Of a DNA stretch of 64,000 bases, positions 16,922 to 24,771 are shown piece by piece. This DNA is from DASWNP01 sp036399175 (lineage in GTDB: Bacteria > Acidobacteriota > Blastocatellia > Pyrinomonadales > Pyrinomonadaceae). Position 1 is the first letter of the stretch; each line of letters starts with the position of its first letter. The stretch spans positions 1 to 64,000 of the forward strand of contig DASWNP010000056.1 of the NCBI GenBank assembly GCA_036399175.1, read 5' to 3'. A program made the position numbers and the translations under genes. The notes under the pieces were generated by a model that saw only the letters and a program-made list of their open reading frames with translations, searched no databases and was not told where the DNA came from.

Positions 16922-17112
16922 AGCTTCTGCTTCGCAGAGTTTTCAGGCAACCCCTTCGAGCCAGACCAAACGCTCCGTCCGAGAAGAGACTGAAGGCAAC
17001 GTCCGACAGCCGCCGGACTTTTTCCAAACCGCAACTGCAATGATGAAGGCGAGCGCGTCTTTCGTCGAGCAGCGGCGGTTTCTGACTTTCGAGTAGAGGG
17101 AAGGACAAACAG

Positions 17113-17754
17113 ATGAAGAGAATTTACAGCTTCGTCTTCATGTCGATGCTCGCCGTCGGCGCGCTCGTCGCGGCGGGCGTCGGTCAAGCCGAGGCGGCGC
17201 AGCGCAACGGCAGACGCGGCGGCGCTCCGTCACGCGGCGGCGACGACTCGCCGCTCGTCGCACGCGCGCAGTCCGTCACCGGAGACGCCTTCCGCATCTC
17301 CATCTCGACGCCGCGCGGCGTGCGCGTCTACGCGCGGACGCCTCCGCGCCCCGAAACTCTACAGGCTATCGACCGAGGTCTCTCCGAGCTTTTCAGCATC
17401 GCGCGCCGTCAAGGCTATCGCGCACGCCTCGACCACGCCGACTACACAATTTTCATCGCGCGCGCCGACCGCACGCGCAATCGCAACGGCGCTTATTCAC
17501 CCGACATCGCCCTCGGCGCGGCGCAATATGCCGGAAGCGTCTACGACCAGGGAGGCTACGTCTACGCCGCCGGGATGGTGCTCGCCCCGGAAGCCTGCAC
17601 CTTCATCGTCGCCGAACACGAACGCGACTTTCAGCGCGTCGCAAACGTCGCCCGCTACGAAGGCGAGCACATCGTTCTCTACCACAACGACCCGCGCCGC
17701 TATCAGCAAACCCTCGACCACAGTCGCGGCGGCGGCCACCCCATTCTGCAATGA
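17113..17754 (+). CDS. Secreted protein of unknown function
   Basis: 213 aa. The signal peptide is clear (SMLAVGALVAAGVGQAEA, cleavage near AEA-AQ). The mature protein begins with a Gly/Arg-rich stretch (about 28-48), then a globular domain with LQAIDRGLSELFSIARRQGY, YTIFIARADRTRN and FIVAEHERDFQRVANVARYE. The phrase GEHIVLYHNDPRRY near the end could bear metal-binding His residues, but no known catalytic motif is recognised. AGGGAAGGA lies upstream of the ATG. A strong terminator at 17924-17958 closes the unit. Confidence 0.65.
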   Translation: MKRIYSFVFMSMLAVGALVAAGVGQAEAAQRNGRRGGAPSRGGDDSPLVARAQSVTGDAFRISISTPRGVRVYARTPPRPETLQAIDRGLSELFSIARRQGYRARLDHADYTIFIARADRTRNRNGAYSPDIALGAAQYAGSVYDQGGYVYAAGMVLAPEACTFIVAEHERDFQRVANVARYEGEHIVLYHNDPRRYQQTLDHSRGGGHPILQ

Positions 17755-17758
17755 GGTA

Positions 17759-17882
17759 GAAGTCAGGAGTCGGGAGTCTGAAGTCTGAAGTCTGGAGTCA
17801 GAATGAAGGCACAAGACAGAAGTTTTTCCTTCCGACTCCTGACTGCTAACTCCCGGCTTCTGATTTCTGACTTCTGACTGAG
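17759..17882. repeat. Heptamer foldback array, GGAGTCT family
   Basis: Left arm units of the type GGAGTCT/GAAGTCT (17759 to about 17800) face a right arm of CTGACTC/TTCTGAC-type units (about 17828-17882). The arms are less exactly matched than in other copies, suggesting an older element. It begins 4 nt after the stop of the secreted-protein gene. The same word recurs at 56691-56795 and 57909-58026. Confidence 0.8.
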
Positions 17883-17923
17883 CATCTCCAAATAGAAGAC
17901 TTTTCATCGAGGTCTCAAGCTAC

Positions 17924-17958
17924 AGAAGCCCGCGTCCGTCTCGCGGACGCGGGCTTCT
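17924..17958 (+). terminator. Strong intrinsic terminator-like hairpin
   Basis: AGAAGCCCGCGTCCG (17924-17938) pairs perfectly with CGGACGCGGGCTTCT (17944-17958) around a TCTCG loop, a 15-bp stem followed by TCTGTCTGAGTTT. It most likely ends the transcript of the secreted-protein gene. Confidence 0.75.
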
Positions 17959-18041
17959 TCTGTCTGAGTTTGATGAAAGCAAAGCTGCTCGAAATTCGTG
18001 TCGGGCGGCCGGAGTCGTTCCGGTCGATTTGCGGAAAAGAG

Positions 18042-18070
18042 TTGACGCGCGGTTGGGAAATCAATACAAG
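18042..18070 (+). promoter_or_regulatory. Candidate promoter for the ROK regulator
   Basis: TTGACG (18042-18047), 17 nt, then TACAAG (18065-18070). It would give a leader of about 100 nt before the ATG at 18176. The -35 is good, the -10 only fair. Confidence 0.4.
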
Positions 18071-18175
18071 ATAGGCTGACCGCCGGGCGAGACGACCTCC
18101 GAGCGAGCCTCGCGCCTGAAAATTTCCCCAAGCATTACAGTCCAGACCGCAGAGAGTTGGCCGAAGCTTTATCGC

Positions 18176-19384
18176 ATGCGACGCATTGACCTCAAGAAAG
18201 CGCAGGCCGCGCGCTCCAGCACGATTCGAGACATCAACCGTCAAATCGTGCTCAACTACGTGCGCGAGCGCGAGCCCATCTCGCGCGCCGAAATCGCACG
18301 CGAAGCGGCGCTCCAACGCTCCACCGTCTCGACCATCGTCGAAGAGCTGAAGGCCGAAGGTCTCATCGAAGAGATAGGCGTCGGGCAATCGACGGGCGGG
18401 CGGCGTCCGACGCTTCTGCGCCTGCGCGCCGCCGGAGCCGTCGCCATCGGAGTTGACATCACTCCCTCCTGCACCACGATTGTCACGAGCGACCTCGGCG
18501 GGCGCATCTTCGAGCGCGAAGAGTTTCCAAACGCCTCGGAGGAAGAGGAGATGGAGCGACGCATCATCGAGCGCGTCGGCGAGTTGGTGGAAAGTAACGG
18601 GCGGAGAAAAATCGCGGGCATCGGCGTCAGCCTGCCGGGATTGGTAGACCACGTCACGGGCAAGGCCATCTACATTCCCTGGTTCAAGTGGCGCGACTGG
18701 CCTCTGGCCGAAAAGCTTGCGCGCGCGACCGAGTTGGAAGTGATGGTCGATAACGACGCGAACGCGGCGGCGCTGGCCGAGCTTTGGTTCGGTCGTCCCG
18801 AAGTGAGCGAGGCGCGCGACTTTATCATGGTGCTCGTGGCCGAAGGCATCGGCACGGGGATAGTTTTCGACGGCCAGATTTATCGAGGCGAGCGCGGCGC
18901 TGCCGGAGAGTTCGGGCACATGATTGTCGGGCAGAGCGCGCCGGTTGCGTGCTCCTGCGGCAATCACGATTGCTGGGAAGCCTTCTCCTCCGAGCGCGCC
19001 GCCATCGCGCACTACATGCGACTCTCAGGCCGCGAGGCCGAGAGCCGCCCCCTCGAATTCGGCGAACTCATCGACCGCGCCCTCGACGGCGAGCAGCCCG
19101 CCATTCAGTCTCTCGCGCAGACGGCTCACTATCTCGGCATCGGTATCTCCAATCTCATCGTCGGCCTCAGCCCGGCAGCCGTCGTCGTCGGCGGAGGCAT
19201 CGCGCGCGCCTGGCCTCTCGTCGGCGAAGCCCTCGGCGAAACCATCCAACGCAGCATCCGTCGCGGCCTCCCCTCCGCACGCATCGTCGCCTCCACCCTC
19301 GGCGACCAGCCCACCCTCATGGGCGCGCTCAGCCTCGTCCTCGCACGCAAGTTCGGCCTGGCTCAAACAGGGGATGGGGGTTAG
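18176..19384 (+). CDS. ROK-family transcriptional regulator / sugar kinase-like
   Basis: 402 aa. An N-terminal winged helix (about 18-80: IVLNYVREREPISRAEIARE, STVSTIVEELKAEGLIEE) precedes a ROK domain with an ATP-type phosphate loop (VAIGVDITPSCTTIVTSDLG), the sugar-binding DNDANAAALAELWFG, GIGTGIVFDG, and the ROK zinc site (ERGAAGEFGHM, CSCGNHDCWE). This layout is that of NagC/XylR/Mlc-type regulators that sense a sugar and control its catabolic genes. The target is unknown; alpha-glucan and xylose-type loci lie in this window. The last four residues (GDGG) and the TAG stop are read from a run of GGGGTTA-like heptamers. Confidence 0.88.
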   Translation: MRRIDLKKAQAARSSTIRDINRQIVLNYVREREPISRAEIAREAALQRSTVSTIVEELKAEGLIEEIGVGQSTGGRRPTLLRLRAAGAVAIGVDITPSCTTIVTSDLGGRIFEREEFPNASEEEEMERRIIERVGELVESNGRRKIAGIGVSLPGLVDHVTGKAIYIPWFKWRDWPLAEKLARATELEVMVDNDANAAALAELWFGRPEVSEARDFIMVLVAEGIGTGIVFDGQIYRGERGAAGEFGHMIVGQSAPVACSCGNHDCWEAFSSERAAIAHYMRLSGREAESRPLEFGELIDRALDGEQPAIQSLAQTAHYLGIGISNLIVGLSPAAVVVGGGIARAWPLVGEALGETIQRSIRRGLPSARIVASTLGDQPTLMGALSLVLARKFGLAQTGDGG

Positions 19385-19397
19385 GGGTTGGGGAAGG
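19370..19397 (+). repeat. Single-arm G-rich heptamer run overlapping the end of the ROK gene
   Basis: Four in-phase heptamers: GGGGATG, GGGGTTA, GGGGTTG, GGGAAGG. No complementary arm is found nearby. It contains the stop codon of the ROK gene (19382-19384). The G-runs could also form a quadruplex. Confidence 0.65.
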
Positions 19398-19444
19398 AAA
19401 AAGAAGGTGTGGGTCACGCTGTCGATTAAGAGTTTTTCAGACCA

Positions 19445-19738
19445 TCACGCGCCGCCGCGTTTTTCCAGCCATCGCTTAAATGAACTTTGACTCTCGCCCG
19501 AAGGCTTACCCGCCAGCAGATTTTCGACGCTGATGTCCTCGTCGAGTTCCCCCCAATGAATACCTTCTTTGTTGCCTATGAAACGCCACTCGGCGCGTTC
19601 CTCTGCCGTAGCATGTAGAAGTCGCGGATACCATGCCAGAGGGACAGAGATAGTGCGCCCGTCGCTCAGGTCAACCGAAAGGGTATCGTCTGTGACGATC
19701 ACGTTTTCAGCTCTCGCTTCAGCCGTTGAAGTACTCAT
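19445..19738 (-). CDS. DUF2442 domain protein
   Basis: 97 aa. It shows the DUF2442 pattern: LSVDLSDGRTISVPLAWYPRL, then a short linker and WGELDEDISVENLLAGK. It overlaps the 3' end of the DUF4160 gene by 20 nt, the usual arrangement of this pair. The pair is widespread and sometimes proposed to act as a toxin-antitoxin-like or mobile-element-associated module; no function is proved. The family is small and cytosolic. Confidence 0.85.
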   Translation of the reverse strand: MSTSTAEARAENVIVTDDTLSVDLSDGRTISVPLAWYPRLLHATAEERAEWRFIGNKEGIHWGELDEDISVENLLAGKPSGESQSSFKRWLEKRGGA

Positions 19739-19955
19739 TCCACTTCCTCAGTAAATCTTCCTGCTTCTCCTCGACCAGCTTCTGTATGCGGTTGATTTCG
19801 GTTCTACCGAAACCTCCGCTATTTTGCAATCGGACAGGCTCCAGCCAGAACTTAGCCATCTTATCATCGCGCTCGACGTGGACGTGCGGCGGCTCGTCAC
19901 GGTCGCCAGCGTAAAAGAAGAATCTATAAGGGCCGGCTCTGAGAATCGTAGGCAT
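19719..19955 (-). CDS. DUF4160 domain protein
   Basis: 78 aa. Starts MPTILRAGPYRFFFYAGDR and continues DEPPHVHVERDDKMAKFWLE, the hallmark of DUF4160 (the PHVHV segment), ending with a helix (INRIQKLVEEKQEDLLRKWNEYF). It is the first gene of the DUF4160-DUF2442 pair. Its reading frame overlaps the next gene by 20 nt, so translation is likely coupled. Confidence 0.87.
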   Translation of the reverse strand: MPTILRAGPYRFFFYAGDRDEPPHVHVERDDKMAKFWLEPVRLQNSGGFGRTEINRIQKLVEEKQEDLLRKWNEYFNG

Positions 19956-19978
19956 GGTTTTGCATGAAGTCGCGTCTT

Positions 19979-21853
19979 CTATTTCGTCCCTTTGCCCTGA
20001 ACGAGCGTGAGCGTTCTGTCGATGCCGGGCACGTCGAAGGTCTCGCGTGAGTTGTCAGGCCAGACGACTTCGAGGCGGTCTACTTTGGTTGACGAACCTA
20101 ATCCGAAGAAGAGGGCGGGGTCGTTTTGGGAGGAGTAGCCTGCGCCGCTGACGGCGTCGGCGCGCTGGCGCAGCTTGCCTGTGGTGAGATAAACAATTGC
20201 GCCGGTGCCGTCGCGCGGGTTCTTCTTTGAAGTGTCGGCGGTGAGTTGGAGGCGGAGCCAGTGGTGACGGGTATCGGCGACGTTTCGGAGAAGGGCTGGA
20301 GGGGCGTCGATGTTGTTGAGGAGGAGGTCGAGGCGACCGTCGGCGTCGAAGTCTGCGACGGCGAGGCCGCGCGCTGCGAAGCTTTCGGCGAGGCCGCTTC
20401 CCGGGGCAGCGCCGATGCGCTCGAAGCGGCGCGTGCCGCTCTGCCGCGCGTCTTCGACGTTGCGAAAGAGAATGAGCTGCTGTGAGTAGCTCGTGCCCCA
20501 GGGGTGCTTATCGACGTTCGGATAGACGTGGCCGTTGGCGACGATGACATCCTTCCAGCCGTCGTTGTCGTAGTCGAGAAAGCTCGTGCCCCAGCCGAGG
20601 AAGGGGATTGTCACTTCGCCGTGCCCGGCCTGGAAGGTGACATCGGTGAAGTTGCCGTCGCCGTCGTTGTGATAGAGCGTGTTGGAATCGTCGGAGAAGT
20701 TTGTGACGTAGCAATCGACGCGACCGTCGTTATCGTAGTCGCCGACGGCGAGACCCATCCCGGCCTGCTCGCGCCCGTTCTCGTTCAGGGCTAGCCCCGA
20801 AGGGTAGCCGACCTCTTCAAACGTGGAGTCGCCCCGGTTGATGTAGAGCTGCTTCGGAGTGGAATCGTTGACGACGACGAGGTCGAGCAAATCGTCGTCG
20901 TTGACGTGGACGAAGGCCGACGAAAAGCCGTAGTACTTCTGCGGGTCGTTCGCGCCCGCCTTCACGCTGACATCCTCGAAGGTGCCGTCCGCCTTTTGAC
21001 GATAGAGCGTGTCGCCTTCGCCCTTGAGACCGCGCGGGCCGCACATCACCGGCTGGCCGCGAAACTGGCAGAAGTTCTGCGCGACGCTGCCGGGCTTGCC
21101 TGCTTCGGAAGGGCTCGGCGGCGGATTGTTGATGTCGAAATCGACGTAGCCGGGGACGAAGAGGTCGAGGCGTCCGTCCTCGTCGTAGTCGCCGAAGGAT
21201 GCGCCGGTTGACCAGCCCCGGCGCGCGACGCCGAGTTTCTCAGCAACGTCTGTGAACGTGCCGTCGCCGTTGTTGCGGTAGAGACGAGAGACGCCGAAGT
21301 TGCCGACGTACATATCGGCGTCGCCGTCGTTGTCGATGTCGCCGACGGCGACTCCCATGCCCCAGCGCTCGTTGGCGACGCCGGCGCGCTCCGTCACGTC
21401 TTCAAATTTCCAGTTGCCGAGATTGCGATAGAGCGCGGCGCGCGGAGGCTTCGCTTTGCCGCGAAGGGCTTCGAGCGTCGAGCCGTTCAGGAGATAGATG
21501 TCGGGGCGAGAGTCGCCGTCATAATCGAAGACGGCGACGCCGCCCGAGACCGTTTCGACGATGTAATCTTTATTCGCGCCGCCCGATTGATGCCTGAAGC
21601 TCGCGAGCGCGGTTTTACTCGTCACGTTCTCGAAGACGACGGGGGCTTTCGCATCAAGGATGCCGGTGGTGCGTCGCGTCGCGGAAGTGAGCGCCGCGCC
21701 GGTCGAGACGCCGCCCATGCCCTGCGGCGGATTAGACGGTTGAGACGGCTGCTGCTGCGCTTGCGCGAAGAGTGAAGCGAAGATTAACAGGAGAGCGACG
21801 AGGGTCAAACAGGTGCGCGCGCGGTTGCGACGCGCCGAATCGGTTCTAAGCAT
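19979..21853 (-). CDS. Secreted CRTAC1-type protein: FG-GAP repeats plus ASPIC/UnbV domain
   Basis: 624 aa from MLRTDSARRNRART, a start matching that of the neighbouring paralogue; a longer frame exists upstream. The signal peptide ends near FAQA-QQQ. Residues about 95-520 hold a series of FG-GAP/VCBS calcium-binding repeats (FDYDGDSRPDIYLLNG, GDIDNDGDADMYVGNFG, GDYDEDGRLDLFVPGY, GDYDNDGRVDCYVTNF, LDYDNDGWKDVIVANGH), i.e. a beta-propeller. The C-terminus is the ASPIC/UnbV domain (HHWLRLQL..., VDRLEVVWPDNSRETF). Such proteins are abundant in Acidobacteriota and Planctomycetota; function is unknown, probably extracellular and Ca2+-dependent. It is followed on the same strand by the DUF4160/DUF2442 pair. 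Confidence 0.87.
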   Translation of the reverse strand: MLRTDSARRNRARTCLTLVALLLIFASLFAQAQQQPSQPSNPPQGMGGVSTGAALTSATRRTTGILDAKAPVVFENVTSKTALASFRHQSGGANKDYIVETVSGGVAVFDYDGDSRPDIYLLNGSTLEALRGKAKPPRAALYRNLGNWKFEDVTERAGVANERWGMGVAVGDIDNDGDADMYVGNFGVSRLYRNNGDGTFTDVAEKLGVARRGWSTGASFGDYDEDGRLDLFVPGYVDFDINNPPPSPSEAGKPGSVAQNFCQFRGQPVMCGPRGLKGEGDTLYRQKADGTFEDVSVKAGANDPQKYYGFSSAFVHVNDDDLLDLVVVNDSTPKQLYINRGDSTFEEVGYPSGLALNENGREQAGMGLAVGDYDNDGRVDCYVTNFSDDSNTLYHNDGDGNFTDVTFQAGHGEVTIPFLGWGTSFLDYDNDGWKDVIVANGHVYPNVDKHPWGTSYSQQLILFRNVEDARQSGTRRFERIGAAPGSGLAESFAARGLAVADFDADGRLDLLLNNIDAPPALLRNVADTRHHWLRLQLTADTSKKNPRDGTGAIVYLTTGKLRQRADAVSGAGYSSQNDPALFFGLGSSTKVDRLEVVWPDNSRETFDVPGIDRTLTLVQGKGTK

Positions 21854-21957
21854 CAAGATAATCTCTCGGTCGAAAAGGGAAGTCTCGGAGGCCGTCTGCG
21901 CCCCGGGGAGAAACAAACATAAGGTTCAAAAGATGCGCGTGTCAAACGGGCGATTGT

Positions 21958-23844
21958 TCAGCGTTCCGTGACGGTGTGATAACGGTCGAGCGCGGGCGCG
22001 CCAAGCGTCTGCCTGCTCCCGCTCGGCCAACGAATCTCGACGGAGCGGACGCCGTTCGATGCGCCGAGGCCGACGAGGATGCGCGGGTCGTTGGAGGAAA
22101 GATAACTGCCCGCGGTCGTCGCGTCGAAGGTCTGGCGCGCGCCCGAAGAGTCTGTGACGACGACGCGTGCGCCGAGCCCCGCGCGGTTGGATTTAGTGCC
22201 CGCGAGCGAGAGGCCGAGCCAGCGGTTGCGCGTGCCGTTGTTGCGCAGCAGGACGGGCGCGGCGTCGAGGACGGCGAGGACTATGTCCGTATCGCCGTCG
22301 TTGTCTATGTCGCCGAAGGCCGCGCCGCGCGCGGCGAGAGGAAGATGGAAGGGCTGCCCGGCTGAGGCCGAGACGTTGACGAAGGTCTTGCCGTTGTTGC
22401 GCATGAGAAGCGGCGTCTGCTTGTAGGTGAGATAGCTGGTCTGGCGCTCGATGGTGTCGAGCACATGTCCCTGCGCGACGAAGATGTCGCGCCAGCCGTC
22501 GTTGTCCGCATCGACGAAGCGCGTGCCCCAGCCGGAATAGAGAAGGGTTATCTGGCCGACGCCGGTGGTGTTCGTCGCGTAGATGAAAGACATCTCGCCG
22601 TTGTTGCGAAAGAGCGGGTAGGTCTCGTTCGAGAGGGCTGTGATGATGATGTCGGGCTGGCCGTCGTTATCGTAGTCGGCCGAATCGACGCCCATCCCGG
22701 CGAAGGTCTTGCCGTTCTCGTCGTAGCCGACTCCGGCGAGAAGCGCCACGTCCTCAAACGTCCCGTCGCCCCGGTTGTGATAGAGCGACTGACGGACGCT
22801 GTCGTTGGCGACGAGTATGTCGGTGTGCCCGTCGCCGTCGAAATCTGCGAAGGAGACGCCGAGACCTTTGCCTTCGGGGTCGATGAGTTTGGCCGAAGCG
22901 GTCACGTCTTCAAACGTGCCGTCGCCTCGATTGCGATAGAGGATGTTCGACGCGCCTTTGAAGTTGTCGGGGTGGCAGTAGGCGCGAAGGTCGGGGCGCG
23001 CGTCGCCGCAGTAGATTGAGCCACGCTCGAAATCCCATTGCATGTAGCGGGCGACGAAGAGGTCGAGCCGACCGTCGTGGTCGTAGTCGAGCCAACCCGC
23101 GCTGGTTGACCAACCCGAAGCAACTGTCCCCGTCCGCTTCGTCACGTCTTCAAACGTGCCGTCGCCTCGATTGCGATAGAGAATGTTCGCGCCGTAGGCC
23201 GTGACGTAGAGGTCTGTGAAGCCGTCGTTGTCGTAGTCGGCAGAGGCCGCGCCCATCGCGTAGCCCGCGCCGGAGACGCCCGCGCGCTCGGTCGTGTCCT
23301 CGAAAGTGCCGTCGGCGCGCTGGCGATAGAGTCGATTCCAGAAACGCGCGTCGCGTTTGTCGGGGCTTGAGTTGGCGGCGGGCATCGGGTCTTCGAGGCG
23401 CGCGCCGTTGGTGAAGTAGATGTCGAGCCGATTGTCGTTGTCGTAGTCGAAGAGGGCGACGCCTGCGCCCATCGTCTCAAGCAGATATTTCTGCGAGGTG
23501 GGCGAGGCCGCGTGACGAAAATTGATTCGGCTCTGCGCGGTGATGTCTGTGAAGGTGACGGGCGAGGGCGACTGAGGCGCGGGCGGGGGCGGGCGCTTGA
23601 TGGGAGCCTCGCCATAGGAGCGTCCGGTGCGTTGCTTCGTCTGAGAAGAGGGAGACGGAGAGGGAGTCGCGTCCGGCTTTTGCGCGGGAGGCGTCTGCGA
23701 CGGGTTAGACGGCGTTCGAGTTTGAGCGGGAGAAGCTTCCGGGGCTCGTGCGGCGAAGAGAGCGCACGCCGCCGCGACGACGACCGCAAGTGAAATCCGA
23801 AAGCGCGTGCGCCGCGAAGACTGGCCTGACGATGTTCTAAGCAT
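21958..23844 (-). CDS. Secreted CRTAC1-type protein: FG-GAP repeats plus ASPIC/UnbV domain
   Basis: 628 aa, paralogue of the next gene downstream. The signal peptide (ISLAVVVAAACALFAARA) is followed by a Pro/Ser/Thr-rich linker (about 35-90), then FG-GAP repeats (LFDYDNDNRLDIYFTNG, ADYDNDGFTDLYVTAYG, LDYDHDGRLDLFVARYM, ADFDGDGHTDILVAND, ADYDNDGQPDIIITAL, VDADNDGWRDIFVAQGH) and a C-terminal ASPIC/UnbV domain (NRWLGLSLAGTKSNRAGLG, SVEIRWPSGSRQT). The repeated phrase YRNRGDGTFEDVT occurs several times. Two of its repeat units are nearly identical at the DNA level. Role unknown; secreted, likely Ca2+ binding. Confidence 0.87.
   Translation of the reverse strand: MLRTSSGQSSRRTRFRISLAVVVAAACALFAARAPEASPAQTRTPSNPSQTPPAQKPDATPSPSPSSQTKQRTGRSYGEAPIKRPPPPAPQSPSPVTFTDITAQSRINFRHAASPTSQKYLLETMGAGVALFDYDNDNRLDIYFTNGARLEDPMPAANSSPDKRDARFWNRLYRQRADGTFEDTTERAGVSGAGYAMGAASADYDNDGFTDLYVTAYGANILYRNRGDGTFEDVTKRTGTVASGWSTSAGWLDYDHDGRLDLFVARYMQWDFERGSIYCGDARPDLRAYCHPDNFKGASNILYRNRGDGTFEDVTASAKLIDPEGKGLGVSFADFDGDGHTDILVANDSVRQSLYHNRGDGTFEDVALLAGVGYDENGKTFAGMGVDSADYDNDGQPDIIITALSNETYPLFRNNGEMSFIYATNTTGVGQITLLYSGWGTRFVDADNDGWRDIFVAQGHVLDTIERQTSYLTYKQTPLLMRNNGKTFVNVSASAGQPFHLPLAARGAAFGDIDNDGDTDIVLAVLDAAPVLLRNNGTRNRWLGLSLAGTKSNRAGLGARVVVTDSSGARQTFDATTAGSYLSSNDPRILVGLGASNGVRSVEIRWPSGSRQTLGAPALDRYHTVTER
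22901..23189 (-). repeat. Near-identical 49-nt copies inside a CRTAC1 gene
   Basis: 22901-22949 and 23141-23189 match at 48 of 49 positions and lie exactly 240 nt (80 codons) apart, coding for NILYRNRGDGTFEDVT twice. Nucleotide identity well above that of the other blades suggests recent duplication or gene conversion. Confidence 0.7.
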
Positions 23845-24155
23845 TCTTGATTATTAAAACAGGAGAGAGCGGGAAAGTATGTCGCCGGGGCTCGATGCGC
23901 GCAGCGGCTCGCGCTCGCCGCTCGCTTTCGACAGTCGCTTTACAGCCAACAGGCTACATAGTACATTGAGGCCAACGAACGCAGCAAACGAAGGATGCTT
24001 AACTTTTCGCGTCTTCCATTTTCATCCAAAAAATCAGGCGTTGGGGACGCAGGCTTTTTACGTGGCCGATAGCGGTGCGCCCGCACGCGCGAAGCTATCT
24101 CGCGCCGCGCGCCTTTCGGCAACAACTCAAAACATAAATATTTTCGGAGGGTAAT
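23845..24155. other. Divergent intergenic region without a recognised gene
   Basis: This 311-nt spacer separates the minus-strand CRTAC1 gene from the plus-strand small secreted-protein gene, so it must hold promoters for both. I see an AT-rich patch next to 23845 and a GGAGGG site at the right end, but no confident promoter, hairpin or gene. Confidence 0.5.
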
Positions 24156-24680
24156 ATGACGAATCTTCGACGCTGGCTGATGCTCTCGGCGATGTTGCTT
24201 TCTCTCGTCGCCGCTACGGCTGCGAGCGCGGCGCTTGCGGCTCAGGAGCGTGTGGTCGTTTTAACCGGCGCGGAGCTGGCGCGCATCGTGCCGCCCGGCT
24301 TCTACTTCGAGGGACAGAGCGCGCCCACGCAGATGCGCAACTCGGCGGCAGCGCGCCTCGGCGCGAAGCGACACGTCGTCGCCGGAATTGTGGACACTTC
24401 CGGCTATTCGGCAGACGTGCGCGCCAAGTACGAAGGATTTTTTATCACCGACTCGCCCATCCAGATTGAGGGCTCGCCCCTTGAGCCCGGCGCTTACGGC
24501 TTCGGCTTCACCGACGACAGCAAGCTCAACATCTTCGACGTTGGCGGCAGACAGGTTCTCTCCGTCAACACGACGAGCGACCGCGTGCTGCGCCGCCCGC
24601 GCCCCCTGATGATGAGCCTGACACGCAACGAGCTGCGCCTCTACAGTGGCCGCAGCTACGCCGTTATCGCCGCCAGGTGA
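24156..24680 (+). CDS. Secreted protein of unknown function
   Basis: 174 aa with a good GGAGGG ribosome site 6 nt before the ATG. A signal peptide (WLMLSAMLLSLVAATAASAA) is cleaved near ALA-AQE. The mature part (about 145 aa) is a beta-rich domain (VVVLTGAELARIVPPGFYFE, KYEGFFITDSPIQIEG, GAYGFGFTDDSKLNIFDVG). Homology to a named family is not recognised. The DNA after its stop is a foldback array, and the next gene is the giant TPR-FG-GAP protein. Confidence 0.65.
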   Translation: MTNLRRWLMLSAMLLSLVAATAASAALAAQERVVVLTGAELARIVPPGFYFEGQSAPTQMRNSAAARLGAKRHVVAGIVDTSGYSADVRAKYEGFFITDSPIQIEGSPLEPGAYGFGFTDDSKLNIFDVGGRQVLSVNTTSDRVLRRPRPLMMSLTRNELRLYSGRSYAVIAAR

Positions 24681-24683
24681 AGA

Positions 24684-24769
24684 GATTGATTCGTTGATTC
24701 ATCGGTTCATTGATTCAATGTTTAATTCCTTCAATGAATCAATGAATCAATGAATCAATGAATCAATTC
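24684..24769. repeat. Foldback array with an 8-nt unit (TTGATTCA type)
   Basis: The left arm (24684-24717) is built of TTGATTCA-like octamers with variants (TTGATTCG, TCGGTTCA); the right arm (about 24728-24769) is a perfect run of GAATCAAT units. It is the only array here with an 8-nt rather than a 7-nt period. It spans from 4 nt after the stop of the upstream gene to 3 nt before the next start codon. Confidence 0.85.
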
Positions 24770-24771
24770 TT

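Larger units (their letters stand above)
17755..18175. other. Gene-free spacer: array, terminator and promoter
   Basis: This 421-nt interval holds, in order, the heptamer array 17759-17882, the terminator 17924-17958 and a candidate promoter 18042-18070 for the ROK gene. No coding sequence is convincing on either strand. Confidence 0.7.

Noticed and set aside
16845..17096. An 83-codon frame between the two small secreted proteins
   Set aside because: It overlaps the end of the 80-aa gene in another frame, has no ribosome site or signal peptide, and its Ser/Thr/Gln composition looks like non-coding drift.
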